A DNA stretch of 64,000 nucleotides from Sporocytophaga myxococcoides DSM 11118 (GCF_000426725.1 NZ_AUFX01000018.1:1-64000), one strand, 5' to 3'; shown: positions 18,314 to 27,667, counted from the first letter of the stretch. Translations and numbers: made by a program. Notes: a model not told the origin generated them from the sequence alone.

Positions 18314-19291
18314 ATGAAAAAAACATTATCAATATTATTTACATTGTTTTCTGTTACCGTCTTTGCTCAAACGGCTGAAGAATATCTTCAAAGCGGTCTT
18401 GAGAAGCACAACAAAGAAGACTATTCAGGAGCTATCAAGGATTATACATTAGCGATCAAAGCTGACAAAAAATCAAAAACGGCTTATTTCAATCGTGGAG
18501 CTTGTGAACTAGCATTAAAGAACCTGGAAGCAGCCATGGAGGACTTCAACAATGCTATTGAAATTGATCCTAATTACCCTGATCCTCATTATGGCAGAGC
18601 AACTGTGTTTGCTACTCTGGAAAGATACAAAGAAGCACTGGCTCCCCTTGATAAGGCAATTGAGCTCGATCCCAAATTCCCAAATGCCTTAAACTTTCGT
18701 GGACAGCTACGTGCTCAGACTGGTAATAAAAAAGGAGCTTGTGAAGACTTTATAAAGGCAGATAAGCAAGGAGATCTGAAAGCCGGTATTTACCTTGATA
18801 AATATTGCAATACAACTCCCAGACCTAAGGAATCTTTTATATTAAACTGGCCTGAAGATGAGCATTGGGTCACAGGTAACAGCCAGGAAGATGATCAGGT
18901 AAAAATAACTGAACTTATTCACGCTAATGAATCTATGGACAAGTGGACAGAGATGGGCTATATGAGTTCAATAAAAAGCGCACGAGTACTGTCTGTAGAA
19001 AAAGCGATGAGCATCTTTTACGATCAGGCCAAAACAGAAGCACCTAAAGCAAAATTGACACTAATAGAGCAAAGTGACTCCACAGCCCAATACCCATGGA
19101 TTATTTTTACTATTGAAGCTCCGGAATTCATTAACGATCATAATCCTGAATCCCAATTGTGGTACGTTGTGCTGGGCAATCAATCATTGTATGCGAATTT
19201 TATAGCGGTGAAAGAAGCTTCTTTTCCCAAAGACAAAAGACAAAAATGGATAAACTTTTTTAAAACTGGGAAAGTGGTTAGTAAACCATAA
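18314..19291 (+). CDS. Exported TPR-repeat protein
   Basis: A 325-residue protein with a signal peptide (MKKTLSILFTLFSVTVFAQ, 1-19). Residues 20-160 contain about four tetratricopeptide repeats with the usual A/G-x-Y/F and P spacing (AYFNRGACELALKNLEAAME, PHYGRATVFATLERYKEALA). The C-terminal 160 residues are a separate domain without recognisable motifs. TPRs mediate protein-protein contacts; the partner is unknown. Likely periplasmic. Confidence 0.8.
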   Translation: MKKTLSILFTLFSVTVFAQTAEEYLQSGLEKHNKEDYSGAIKDYTLAIKADKKSKTAYFNRGACELALKNLEAAMEDFNNAIEIDPNYPDPHYGRATVFATLERYKEALAPLDKAIELDPKFPNALNFRGQLRAQTGNKKGACEDFIKADKQGDLKAGIYLDKYCNTTPRPKESFILNWPEDEHWVTGNSQEDDQVKITELIHANESMDKWTEMGYMSSIKSARVLSVEKAMSIFYDQAKTEAPKAKLTLIEQSDSTAQYPWIIFTIEAPEFINDHNPESQLWYVVLGNQSLYANFIAVKEASFPKDKRQKWINFFKTGKVVSKP

Positions 19292-19337
19292 GTTACCCAG
19301 TTTTACTTTAATCATGTTCGAGATCTTACTACCCTGC

Positions 19338-19871
19338 TTATAGCTTTCTTATTTTAACTGTTGATATCATCAGACATCCATGTATGAGAAACAGCAAGAT
19401 CCACAATATCATCGGCAGTGAAAGCAGAAGTAATGGAAAATACGAAACGATAAGCACTATGCTGAATGGAACAGGCATGCCTTCAAAATACTTTCCATTA
19501 CTTAAGGTACCTGTAACATTGAATCTAGCTAATCTTAGAAGTCCTGCAGCTATATAAAAAACAAGAATAGCTACTTCCCAGACTGAAAGTTCCTGTAAAT
19601 AAATAAAAGCAAAAACAACAGGAGCAACAATAAAAGTAACAATGTCACATAGTGAATCAAGATTTTTACCAAAATCAGATGCCAGGCCATATTTCCTTGC
19701 CACTCTCCCATCAAAGAAATCCAATATGCCACCAGCAACTATTAATCCTGCTGGAAATAAAGCATTATGGTTTTTGATACTTAATATAATTGCAAGCCCT
19801 CCACAAATTCCATTTCCCAAAGAAATCCAATCAGGTGTGCGTATAAAATTGAATATATTGTTGTTTTGCAT
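19338..19871 (-). CDS. pssA: CDP-alcohol phosphatidyltransferase, PssA-like
   Basis: A 177-residue membrane enzyme. The CDP-alcohol phosphotransferase signature is complete: D51-x2-D54-G55-x2-A58-R59-x8-G68-x3-D72-x3-D76. About five hydrophobic segments follow. The N-terminus (DWISLGNGICGGLAI) and short length resemble CDP-diacylglycerol-serine O-phosphatidyltransferase, which makes phosphatidylserine, the precursor of phosphatidylethanolamine. A related phosphatidyltransferase of the same fold cannot be excluded. Confidence 0.8.
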   Translation of the reverse strand: MQNNNIFNFIRTPDWISLGNGICGGLAIILSIKNHNALFPAGLIVAGGILDFFDGRVARKYGLASDFGKNLDSLCDIVTFIVAPVVFAFIYLQELSVWEVAILVFYIAAGLLRLARFNVTGTLSNGKYFEGMPVPFSIVLIVSYFPLLLLSLPMILWILLFLIHGCLMISTVKIRKL

Positions 19872-19889
19872 TAGTAAGCTTTTTATGTT

Positions 19890-20306
19890 TTATTTCACTT
19901 CAGTAATTAAATCAAAATTACCATTATTATAATCTAATCTGCAAGTTAAATATTTAGGATCTATCTCACCGCTCAGCACCGAATAACGGTAAGTCTGGGA
20001 TAAATTATAACTTGAGCCGTTCTGCGTTAGCATTACATCATCAGCAACTATGTCATCAGTTGAGTTATAAAAATCTACATATATTTTAACATGATTGTCA
20101 TTGATTCTTGTGATGATCACTTTATCATTTACATTTAGGCCGTAGGTCCCCAGCTGGTTTTCATAACTACCTAATGCATAAGCACCTGACACCTTCTTTG
20201 CATAGTTGACATCAATATCTTCAACAGTGCACCCTGAAAGGGTAAAAATAACAATAATGGGATTGACAAGAGTATTCTCATTTTCAAAAAGTTTAATATT
20301 GCCCAA
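19890..20306 (-). CDS. Hypothetical lipoprotein, possible frameshift in the signal peptide
   Basis: The open frame gives 138 residues from a TTG at 20306 with an unconvincing N-terminus, but it contains a lipobox-like FTLSGC. An ATG at 20281-20279 in another frame encodes MRILLSIPLLLFLPFQ, a good signal-peptide start that would join the lipobox if one base were lost or gained around the TTTTTACCCTTT run. I therefore think the intended product is a lipoprotein of about 130 residues with a frameshift or sequencing error. The mature part is beta-rich (LGSYENQLGTYGLNVNDKVI); no family is recognised. Confidence 0.5.
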   Translation of the reverse strand: MGNIKLFENENTLVNPIIVIFTLSGCTVEDIDVNYAKKVSGAYALGSYENQLGTYGLNVNDKVIITRINDNHVKIYVDFYNSTDDIVADDVMLTQNGSSYNLSQTYRYSVLSGEIDPKYLTCRLDYNNGNFDLITEVK

Positions 20307-20403
20307 TATTAATTAATTTGAAACTCATGACAAAAACGGAAAATCTTTGATAATCACAAATGATTATTTTCCATTTTTAAACAAAAAAAATATCTTTAAG
20401 CTT

Positions 20404-21102
20404 ATGATAAACTTTTATTCCAAAATCAGCAATTTCTGCTTTGTCTGGTGTTTAATGGTTTTAATTTCATGCAATGAACAAAAGAATCAGGCACCAACAG
20501 AAACTAAAAACATTACGACTTTAAACATGATCACTTCAGATAGTATTAAGAATTTCAAATGGTTTCACGAGCCTAAACTATGGAAGGTAACTTCAGAAGG
20601 ATTATTGATTGAGCCAGATTCCGGATCTGATTTCTGGCAAAGAACACATTACGGATTCAGAAATGATAATGCTCATTTTTTATACAAAGAAGTTGAAGGT
20701 GATTTTGAGATGATTACAACTGTATCTTTTTCTCCCAAACACAGATTCGACCAGGCTGGCCTGTGCATACGTCTTGATGAAGATAACTGGCTGAAGACTT
20801 CAACAGAATATGAAACAAGTGAATTTTCACACCTCGGGGCAGTAGTAACGAATCTTGGCTATTCAGACTGGTCAACGCAGGAAATCCCGGCAGATATAAG
20901 AAAAGTTGAATATAAAATTATCAGAAAAGGCCAAGACTTTGAAATTTATGCAAAGTATGGTAAGAAAAATTTTCAGCAGATAAGAATTGCTCATTTGCAC
21001 AAGGAAGCTCCAAAGATCAATATAGGTTTGTATGCTTGCAGCCCTACGGATAGAGGTTTTTCAGCTTTGTTTGAAACATTTGAGATCAAACGGAATAAAT
21101 AA
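20404..21102 (+). CDS. DUF1349 lipoprotein
   Basis: A 232-residue lipoprotein if started at ATG 20404 (MINFYSKISNF), which places a hydrophobic signal ending in VLISC just after it; an earlier in-frame start at 20347 adds 19 unlikely residues. The rest matches DUF1349 (concanavalin-like fold): FKWFHEPKLWKVTSEGLLIE, DFWQRTHYG, DFEMITTVSF, DQAGLCIRLDEDNWLKTSTE. The family is often described as regulation-of-enolase-1-like, but its biochemical role is unclear. Probably membrane-attached and periplasmic. Confidence 0.82.
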   Translation: MINFYSKISNFCFVWCLMVLISCNEQKNQAPTETKNITTLNMITSDSIKNFKWFHEPKLWKVTSEGLLIEPDSGSDFWQRTHYGFRNDNAHFLYKEVEGDFEMITTVSFSPKHRFDQAGLCIRLDEDNWLKTSTEYETSEFSHLGAVVTNLGYSDWSTQEIPADIRKVEYKIIRKGQDFEIYAKYGKKNFQQIRIAHLHKEAPKINIGLYACSPTDRGFSALFETFEIKRNK

Positions 21103-21124
21103 GCAACAGCAGTAAAACTAACTT

Positions 21125-22177
21125 CTAGGAAGTTTCATTCTTGAAAAACAACTGATAGTAGTGCATCTGGCGTCCCTCATCATATCCCCTTTCTATGAAT
21201 TCTTTGTTGCCATGAATGTAGACATGAAAGTTCTTGTCCAGCTTTAAGATGCTTTTAAATATCTTCTTATTGCTTTTAAAAGCACCATTGGAAATATTAA
21301 ACTCATCGTATGTATTTACCTGATTCTTTTCCTGAAACTCTTCTTTGTATGTATTAAAAGCATTCACCATAGACTCTTCACTTCCCATAACTTCTGCCTG
21401 AAACTCATTAAGGTTAAAGACTTCCTTTTTGGCAAAATACTGCACGGACCTGTTCATCAGCTCAATCTGATCAGCTTTGCTTACCTCATACTCTTTAGCC
21501 AATACATCATTACAAAACTCTTTGGTAAGTTTCATTAAATTCTGAGTATGGAAGTAATTATCTTCATGTTGTTTAATCTTAAGAAAATCATTCTTCCAGT
21601 ACTGTGCTTCCTGACCTTTATTGGTATTATCGACCACACATATTTTATATCCTTGTTCCCTATTGGTATTAAAGATTAGACAACCCTTATCAAGCTTGTT
21701 AATGTTTATGCCCTGCTCGTGTTCAATTTCAAAATTATCAGTTTCCTGAAATATGCGGAGATAGGTATCTTTATTTTCAGATTTAAACAAACCGATTGCA
21801 TCCATTGAGTCTCCGTTCACCACGCAGTCTGCAAAGTAGACAAGATAAAACTCTCCACCCTTTATATTATGATGATTTGATTTATCATAAAGATGTTTGG
21901 ATATGTTGATGGTCTGAAGATAGAAGCAATCAGGATCATCAAAAATCTTAGAGGCGTAGTTATAAATTTCATTAAGTGCAAGTTCTGTATCATGGAAAAA
22001 ATTGTAGAAGAGTTCACCTTTAAAGGGTGATAAAAAATACTTCATCAGGAGTTCTTTCACTATTGATTCTCTGAAAACCAGAGGACCTTTTGACAATTTC
22101 ATCCCTTCTTCCTGAAGACTGTTTCCGATATTATGGACAACGATATTATGTAACTTAACTTCTGTAAAATCAATCAT
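21125..22177 (-). CDS. Nucleoid-associated protein, NdpA/YejK family
   Basis: A 350-residue soluble protein. The start VKLHNIVVHNIGNSLQEEG and the middle (SKHLYDKSNHHNIKGGEFYL, DAIGLFKSENKDTYLRI) match the NdpA/YejK 37-kDa nucleoid-associated family in its Bacteroidota form. Such proteins associate with the nucleoid and double-stranded DNA; their role is not well defined. It stands alone, with the inverted palindromic element at 22255-22420 upstream. Confidence 0.78.
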   Translation of the reverse strand: MIDFTEVKLHNIVVHNIGNSLQEEGMKLSKGPLVFRESIVKELLMKYFLSPFKGELFYNFFHDTELALNEIYNYASKIFDDPDCFYLQTINISKHLYDKSNHHNIKGGEFYLVYFADCVVNGDSMDAIGLFKSENKDTYLRIFQETDNFEIEHEQGININKLDKGCLIFNTNREQGYKICVVDNTNKGQEAQYWKNDFLKIKQHEDNYFHTQNLMKLTKEFCNDVLAKEYEVSKADQIELMNRSVQYFAKKEVFNLNEFQAEVMGSEESMVNAFNTYKEEFQEKNQVNTYDEFNISNGAFKSNKKIFKSILKLDKNFHVYIHGNKEFIERGYDEGRQMHYYQLFFKNETS

Positions 22178-22254
22178 TTGATCATCCTTGGCTTCGATTT
22201 AAAATTAAGCCAATAACGAATTTAACGATTTCTGATGAAAGGGAAAAGGGAAAT

Positions 22255-22420
22255 TTCGTAGAGACGCCATGCATGGCGTCTCAGGCTTTGTGATAATCAG
22301 CAGATTCATATATTAATGAAGATATTATCCTACTTGATCGGTAATTATTATTTTTGAAGTCGTTGATAATGATTTATTTTTACTCTTTTACTGAGACGCC
22401 CTGCATGGCGTCTCTACGAA
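22255..22420. repeat. MITE-like element: two palindromic 30-bp arms in inverted orientation
   Basis: Arm 1 (22255-22284) contains a perfect 22-bp palindrome (22261-22282, core GACGCCATGCATGGCGTC). Arm 2 (22391-22420) is its reverse complement apart from one base. The 106-bp centre is AT-rich and noncoding. Short GAGACGC...GCGTCTC palindromes are known as dispersed repeats in many bacterial genomes. The whole 166 bp fills nearly all of the spacer between the NdpA-like and serine dehydratase genes and ends 3 bp after the latter's stop. Confidence 0.8.
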
Positions 22421-22423
22421 TAA

Positions 22424-23839
22424 TTAACATTCCGAAAATTTAACCGAAACATTAACGGCCAGACCACCGAGCGAGGTCTCTTTAAACTTTTCATTCATTT
22501 CTTCAGCGGTCTCCTTCATTGTGCTGATGACATTTTCCAGGCTAACCTTAGCATAATCAGGGTTTCCTGCAAGTGCCATCATACTGGCTGTTATCGCTTT
22601 AATTGCCCCCATGGAATTTCTTTCAATACAAGGAATCTGGACAAGACCTCCAACGGGATCACATGTCAGTCCAAGATGATGCTCTGCTGCTATTTCTGCC
22701 GCCATCAGAACCTGAGCTGGAGAACCTCCTAAACATTCTGTTAATGCAGCTGCAGCCATCGAGGATGAAACTCCGATTTCAGCCTGGCAACCACCTGCGG
22801 CAGCGCTTATGGTAGCTCCTAACTTAAAATACTTCCCAATTTCTCCTGCCGTCAGAAGAAATCTGCAGATGTCATCATCCTTTACTTCCTGACCTGAAAA
22901 GCAGATATAGTAAAACAAAACAGCTGGCACAACTCCTGCAGAACCATTAGTGGGTGCAGTCACAATTCGGCCCATAGATGCATTGACTTCGTTGATAGCA
23001 AGTGCGAGACAGCTGATCCTTGTAATAACTTTTTTAAAATCACGCCCTACTTTCATTGCCTCCATCCATTCATCCGCGTTGTTGTAGTCATGAACTCTCA
23101 GCAGCTGCTTATTCAGTGCTGCTGCACGTCTTTTCACTTCCAAGCCCCCCGGCAAAATACCCTCTTGATGACATCCAGCATAAGCTGCTTTTTTCATAAC
23201 AGACCATATATTCATCAACCTGGCTTTTATTTCCACTTCAGGTCTGAGCATCTTTTCATTTTCTAGAACAAGGTCAGATATAGACAGATGATGTTTAAAG
23301 GCTGTAGTAACAAGATCTTTAGGACTGGGACAAGGGTATGGAAGCTCTTTATTTTCTGTTAATGCTGACTCTGTTTCTCCTTCCTTTACTATAAAGCCAC
23401 CACCTATTGAATAAAAGATATCTTCCGCAACAAGCGCTTCATTTAAATATGCTTTGAACTTCATTCCATTGGAATGGTAAGGAAGCACTGTATTCTTAAG
23501 AAATTGAATGTCACTAATCAGGTCAAACCTAATTCTGAGCAAATCATGAACAATCAGTTTATTTTCACGAGCACTGTTAAAATAAAAATCCAGCAAATTT
23601 TCATCAACCTCTTCGGGATCAAAGTTCATCAATCCGAATAAAATGGCTTTATCTGTGCAATGCCCTTTGCCCGTGAGCGCCAGGGAACCATACAATTCTA
23701 CTTTTATTTCATTAAAAAGAGCGCCTGATAAAATCAATTCGTGGATCCATTTTCTGGCTGCAGTCCATGGCCCGAATGTATGGGAACTCGATGGACCAAT
23801 CCCAATTTTAAGCATGTCGAATACACTTAAATATCCCAT
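22424..23839 (-). CDS. sdaA: L-serine ammonia-lyase (iron-sulfur, single chain)
   Basis: A 471-residue L-serine dehydratase that converts L-serine to pyruvate and ammonia using a [4Fe-4S] cluster. The N-terminal beta domain begins SVFDMLKIGIGPSSSHTFGP, and the C-terminal alpha domain has APTNGSAGVVPAVLFYY, GGCQAEIGVSSSMAAAAL, GLTCDPVGGLVQIPCIERN and the conserved cluster cysteines. Length and fusion of both domains match the E. coli SdaA/SdaB type. I prefer the ATG at 23839 over an upstream in-frame TTG at 23848. The 3' end abuts the MITE-like repeat. Confidence 0.93.
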   Translation of the reverse strand: MGYLSVFDMLKIGIGPSSSHTFGPWTAARKWIHELILSGALFNEIKVELYGSLALTGKGHCTDKAILFGLMNFDPEEVDENLLDFYFNSARENKLIVHDLLRIRFDLISDIQFLKNTVLPYHSNGMKFKAYLNEALVAEDIFYSIGGGFIVKEGETESALTENKELPYPCPSPKDLVTTAFKHHLSISDLVLENEKMLRPEVEIKARLMNIWSVMKKAAYAGCHQEGILPGGLEVKRRAAALNKQLLRVHDYNNADEWMEAMKVGRDFKKVITRISCLALAINEVNASMGRIVTAPTNGSAGVVPAVLFYYICFSGQEVKDDDICRFLLTAGEIGKYFKLGATISAAAGGCQAEIGVSSSMAAAALTECLGGSPAQVLMAAEIAAEHHLGLTCDPVGGLVQIPCIERNSMGAIKAITASMMALAGNPDYAKVSLENVISTMKETAEEMNEKFKETSLGGLAVNVSVKFSEC

Positions 23840-23858
23840 ACGAATCAATCAGTGATTG

Positions 23859-24257
23859 TTAATCTTCAATTGGAAATTCCTTGCCACAGGACTCACACTT
23901 ATATACCTTTTTGAGGAATATCGGATAAGTGACGGTTGCCAAAGAAAGTATAAATGAGAAAAGGTTTTTCAGGCTTCTACTGGAACTTACAAAATGAACT
24001 CTATCGGAGCCACATGCAGGACATACGAGACTTTGTTCGTAAGATTGTTCTGTAAGGCCCAGAATTTCAAGTGCAAGAAATCTGAATTTTTCATTTATCT
24101 GTAATTTGATTCCCCCGGTAGCATTGGCATATAAAGGATTGATCGCCACGATATTCTCATCTTTTAAAAAACAGGGAATACCGGAATCTTCCAATTTGGC
24201 CTTAACAATATTGGCTTCTACAGGATTATCAAATGACTTAATAGTGATAAATTTCAT
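23859..24257 (-). CDS. DUF2007 domain protein with C-terminal zinc ribbon
   Basis: A 132-residue protein. Residues 1-70 are the DUF2007 (PII-like putative signal transducer) fold, with the signature FDNPVEANIVKAKLEDSGIP. Residues 79-124 carry CPAC and CESC pairs (C79, C82, C121, C124), a zinc ribbon split by a hydrophobic stretch (about 99-115) that may be membrane-associated. The gene is 10-20 bp upstream of sdaA on the same strand and probably cotranscribed. Confidence 0.8.
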   Translation of the reverse strand: MKFITIKSFDNPVEANIVKAKLEDSGIPCFLKDENIVAINPLYANATGGIKLQINEKFRFLALEILGLTEQSYEQSLVCPACGSDRVHFVSSSRSLKNLFSFILSLATVTYPIFLKKVYKCESCGKEFPIED

Positions 24258-24496
24258 GCTACCTTTTTAACGAAAAAGTAAGAGTAATTAGATTCATATT
24301 TCTGTTAAAATTATTAATCCAGAGCTAAGAAACAGATTTAAAACAAGTTAATTTAACCGAGATTATGCATTAAAATAATAACCCTGATAATCAAAATATT
24401 ATAAGTTCCAATCCGGTGGATGATTTAAGAGGATTTTTCAATGGCTAATGATTAAATTGGGTTTAATATTAAATTGCGATCTAAAATAAATTAATT

Positions 24497-24952
24497 ATGG
24501 GTTGCCCCTTTTGTGATAAAAGAGTTCAGGAAGGTTTTCTAAGCTCTGAAAATTTCGTAGCAATATACAATATAGCGCCTGTCCTTCCCGGACATTCGCT
24601 TATAATTCCTAAAAAACATGTGGAAAGTCTGTTTGATTTCACTGATGATGAAGTAGCTGAATTTATGGTGTTAGGAAGAAAAGTAGCTTTTTTACTTACC
24701 AAAGCGCTTAATACAGATGCCTTTGACTGGGCCGTGCAGGAAAAAGAAGCGGCAGGACAATCGGTGCCTCATGTTCATATGCACGTGGTACCCAGAAAAG
24801 TCGGAGACTTGCCAAACCCCGGAGACTGGTACCAGGAACTGGAAAAAAGCGAAGTCCATATAGACAGCGCTAACCGCAAAAGACTCAGCCCTGAAGAGAT
24901 GAGCGGCATTATATCAATGCTCAGGAAAAAAGCAGCTGAGTTAAACTTGTAA
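24497..24952 (+). CDS. HIT-family nucleotide hydrolase/transferase
   Basis: A 151-residue histidine-triad protein. The triad is PHVHMHVVPR (His92, His94, His96), with the upstream HSLIIPKKHV motif of the family. HIT proteins hydrolyse or transfer nucleotide phosphates such as AMP-lysine or diadenosine polyphosphates; the substrate is not determined by sequence. Cys3 and Cys6 (MGCPFC) at the N-terminus are as in zinc-binding HIT members. It is transcribed alone. Confidence 0.88.
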   Translation: MGCPFCDKRVQEGFLSSENFVAIYNIAPVLPGHSLIIPKKHVESLFDFTDDEVAEFMVLGRKVAFLLTKALNTDAFDWAVQEKEAAGQSVPHVHMHVVPRKVGDLPNPGDWYQELEKSEVHIDSANRKRLSPEEMSGIISMLRKKAAELNL

Positions 24953-24966
24953 TAATTGTCAACAAG

Positions 24967-25557
24967 CTACTTAAATTGTAAGTTGAGCCCAACCGATAAG
25001 CTAAGGATTTTGAAAAAACTTAGTTTTTCTGATATGCAATAGTACAGATATGTATCAACTGTTCCGCATTCTATATAAGGTTCAACTCCCTTAAGCTTTC
25101 TGTCTTGTAAAGCAAAAAATGATTTCACTCCGGTAAATACTGTAAGATGAAAGGCATTGGTTTTATAATATCCTTTAGGGTATTTATCAGGAAGCTTAAG
25201 GAATGAATTATTTCCTGTCTCCATATTTAAGGTAGTTCCAATATACAATTTGTCCTGACCAGCCCTTGATCTAAACAGATTCAATGTACCTTTTAATGCT
25301 ATGGTGTGTATCGCTTTGGTAGAAAAAATTTTTGGCACATACCCATAAAAAAGCCCCAGCCGGACCTTATCTTTAACAAGGCTGTATCCCAATCCTCCTG
25401 AAAGAAATCCAAGATTACCTGCATATTGCAATGTATACACTCGTGGCAGTAATTTATACTTTCTTGCCATGGTAATGGTAGAATCCGCGCCAAATGCGGA
25501 CCTGCTGATAGCATATACAAATACCAGCGAAAATGCCTTCTTTAAAAATTCACTCAT
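24967..25557 (-). CDS. Hypothetical outer-membrane-like protein
   Basis: A 196-residue protein with a signal peptide (about 1-23, ending AFGA). The remainder consists of amphipathic strands with alternating polar and hydrophobic residues (LGYSLVKDKVRLGLFYGYVP, KGTLNLFRSRAGQDKLYIGT) and ends in LSVGLNLQFK, an aromatic C-terminus typical of outer membrane barrels. Its start overlaps the end of the phosphoesterase gene by 4 bp, so the two are translationally coupled. No named family is recognised. Confidence 0.6.
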   Translation of the reverse strand: MSEFLKKAFSLVFVYAISRSAFGADSTITMARKYKLLPRVYTLQYAGNLGFLSGGLGYSLVKDKVRLGLFYGYVPKIFSTKAIHTIALKGTLNLFRSRAGQDKLYIGTTLNMETGNNSFLKLPDKYPKGYYKTNAFHLTVFTGVKSFFALQDRKLKGVEPYIECGTVDTYLYYCISEKLSFFKILSLSVGLNLQFK

Positions 25558-26357
25558 TGCAATTTCGATTCTTTAACATTTATATTATCAGTTAAAGTGA
25601 ACTCATAAAATGTTCCCTTCAACATACTTGGCACTACTACATAGCTTGTCTCATCATTATAATAATTGCCATGATAAGATGTATGCACATGTCCATGAAC
25701 AGATAGCTGTACCTTATACTTCCTCATCAGATTTACATAAATTGATTCATCCTCTTTGGAAAACTGATCACCGAAAGGCGGAATATGTGTAATAACTATC
25801 GGCTTTTTTAATCCGGTAGACTTAAGTTCATTTTCCAGCCATAAAAAATTCGGTCTTTTATTACTCTCCCAAAATACATCATCAAAGAAGATAATCTTTT
25901 TTCCTCCAGCTTCAATAGAATAGTTATATGCCCCAAACATTTGTCTGTATACCTCCCCACCTCCTGCCAGATAATCATGATTGCCTATAACAGTAAAATA
26001 AGGCTTATTGAGCCCTTTCATTACCTCTTCAAAAAACTCAAATTCTTTCAGTAATCCTTTATCAGCAATATCACCACCTACCACTACAAAAGTTATGTCT
26101 TTTCTGCTGTTTATATGATCTATAAATTTTTTAAGCTCTATATAATCATAGTGAGTATCTGAGATCATTGCAATTTTTATATCACCTTCTGCATCAGAAA
26201 GAATCTTGTGAAGCCAATCTGAATTCTTCGTAATAATATGCTTAAGACCACCTTTAACCTGAGTAACATATGGACTGTATTCAAATACACCATTACAGGC
26301 AGACATTACAAGCAAAAGCAAGACAGCAACACCTGTATTTTTCAAATAGATTTTCAT
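25554..26357 (-). CDS. Calcineurin-like metallophosphoesterase lipoprotein
   Basis: A 267-residue metallophosphoesterase anchored by a lipobox (VMSAC, Cys21). All motifs of the two-metal site are present: SDTHYD (66-71), GGDIAD (94-99), GNHDY (125-129), THIPPF and HGHVHTSYH. The substrate is unknown; the family hydrolyses phosphomonoesters and phosphodiesters. It precedes the outer-membrane-like gene with ATGA overlap, which suggests joint function at the envelope. Confidence 0.88.
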   Translation of the reverse strand: MKIYLKNTGVAVLLLLVMSACNGVFEYSPYVTQVKGGLKHIITKNSDWLHKILSDAEGDIKIAMISDTHYDYIELKKFIDHINSRKDITFVVVGGDIADKGLLKEFEFFEEVMKGLNKPYFTVIGNHDYLAGGGEVYRQMFGAYNYSIEAGGKKIIFFDDVFWESNKRPNFLWLENELKSTGLKKPIVITHIPPFGDQFSKEDESIYVNLMRKYKVQLSVHGHVHTSYHGNYYNDETSYVVVPSMLKGTFYEFTLTDNINVKESKLQ

Positions 26358-26569
26358 AAATCACTTTTAAAAATCCAATTAGTTCAGAACTTTATGAACC
26401 AAAATATTTTTAAAGCTTTATCAAGAAGTTTTTTTCTTTTCAGAAATCTCAATAAGCTTTAATCATTCAAATAAGGGAGGAAATCAAAGTTGAAAACTAG
26501 GAGAGATCAACTTTGAATTAATTTTAAGTATTCTGCATCCACAGATCATTGACATACAATCAGAGGTAA

Positions 26570-27043
26570 TTACTTACTCTTGACAATTTTTTCCAGATCT
26601 GCCGGAGAATAAAATACAGATTTTAACGTCTTATTATCAGATTTGCGGTAAACAAGATATTTCCCTGCACTTTCGGTATAATAAGCTTCGGTATTATCCC
26701 GGTTTTTATAGTGAGCAATAGTTTTTTCCGCTTCCTCAACAGAATGACAAACCTTACTCATATTGGAACGCTGCACCTCATTAAACAACTCCGGAAACTT
26801 CTTTCCCAAACCAAATTCAAGCACAGCTCCAGACAACACATATTGTAAGTCGCACAAAGCATCTGCCACAGCAACTATATCTTTATTTTCAATGGCCTCT
26901 TCCAATTCTTTCAATTCTTCTGCAAGCAGAGAAACTCTCAACTTGCATCTTTTTTCACTAGGAATCAGAGGTTCTGGCTCTATAGGATGTTTAAAGGTCT
27001 TATGAAATTCTGCTACGTGGCTCAGTGAATTTATTGGTTCCAT
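26570..27043 (-). CDS. MazG-like all-alpha nucleoside triphosphate pyrophosphohydrolase
   Basis: A 157-residue protein. The N-terminal 105 residues carry the all-alpha NTP-PPase pattern: LLAEELKELEEAIENKDIVA (ExxE), then VADALCDLQYVLSGA (ExxD-equivalent), then RSNMSKV. The C-terminal 45 residues (YYTESAGKYLVYRKSDNKTL) are an extension. Such enzymes hydrolyse NTPs, often non-canonical ones, to NMP and pyrophosphate. A TAnnTTTG-like word (TAGATTTG, minus strand, 27103-27110) lies 60 bp upstream of the start. Confidence 0.8.
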   Translation of the reverse strand: MEPINSLSHVAEFHKTFKHPIEPEPLIPSEKRCKLRVSLLAEELKELEEAIENKDIVAVADALCDLQYVLSGAVLEFGLGKKFPELFNEVQRSNMSKVCHSVEEAEKTIAHYKNRDNTEAYYTESAGKYLVYRKSDNKTLKSVFYSPADLEKIVKSK

Positions 27044-27223
27044 GATATTTATTTAAGGATTTGAATGTTAATTAGAATTATTGCCCCTGATAAAATTGGA
27101 GACAAATCTAAATTTAACCCTTTATTTTCACAGATCCCTTTATTCGTAATAAAGAAAATAATTTCTTCCTTCTTCCTTATTGATTCTAAAGCATTTTAAA
27201 ATTTCAATAACCTCAAAATCCAA

Positions 27224-27667
27224 TCAGCTTTTTTCAGGCCCGAATTCAAAATCTTCCGTTTTGGGCATACTTTCAATCATACCAAGGATTTCCGGTGGAG
27301 GTATGGTAAGCTTTCTTGTATTCAAATCCATCCAGGCCCCTTCGACAGTTATGACAGCAGACAATACACCATCCGACCTGAATATTTGGTGAACAATCTT
27401 CCATCGGGATGCATCCTTTCGCATTGAGGCGACTCTTATGTCAACAGTGATCGAGTCATTCATTCCAACTTCTCTCAGAAACTTAGTATTCTCACTAAAA
27501 AGGATTGGGCCTATCATTAGGCGAGCCAGCTTTTCAACTGAAAAACCAAAGTCTTTAAAAAAACTTACCCTCACTTGTGCTGCATAATCATTGTAGGCAG
27601 AATGTCTTAGATGTCTGTTTGCGTCTATGTTTGCCCAGATTATTTCATAAGTCTTGGAATACCCCAT
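27224..27667 (-). CDS. Acyl-CoA thioesterase, 4HBT/YbgC hot-dog family
   Basis: A 147-residue hot-dog-fold thioesterase. ANIDANRHLRHSAYNDYAAQ contains the catalytic Asp15 and the HxxxxxY pattern of the 4-hydroxybenzoyl-CoA thioesterase/YbgC family. It hydrolyses acyl-CoA or related thioesters; chain length preference cannot be read from sequence. It stands alone between two AT-rich spacers. Confidence 0.85.
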   Translation of the reverse strand: MGYSKTYEIIWANIDANRHLRHSAYNDYAAQVRVSFFKDFGFSVEKLARLMIGPILFSENTKFLREVGMNDSITVDIRVASMRKDASRWKIVHQIFRSDGVLSAVITVEGAWMDLNTRKLTIPPPEILGMIESMPKTEDFEFGPEKS

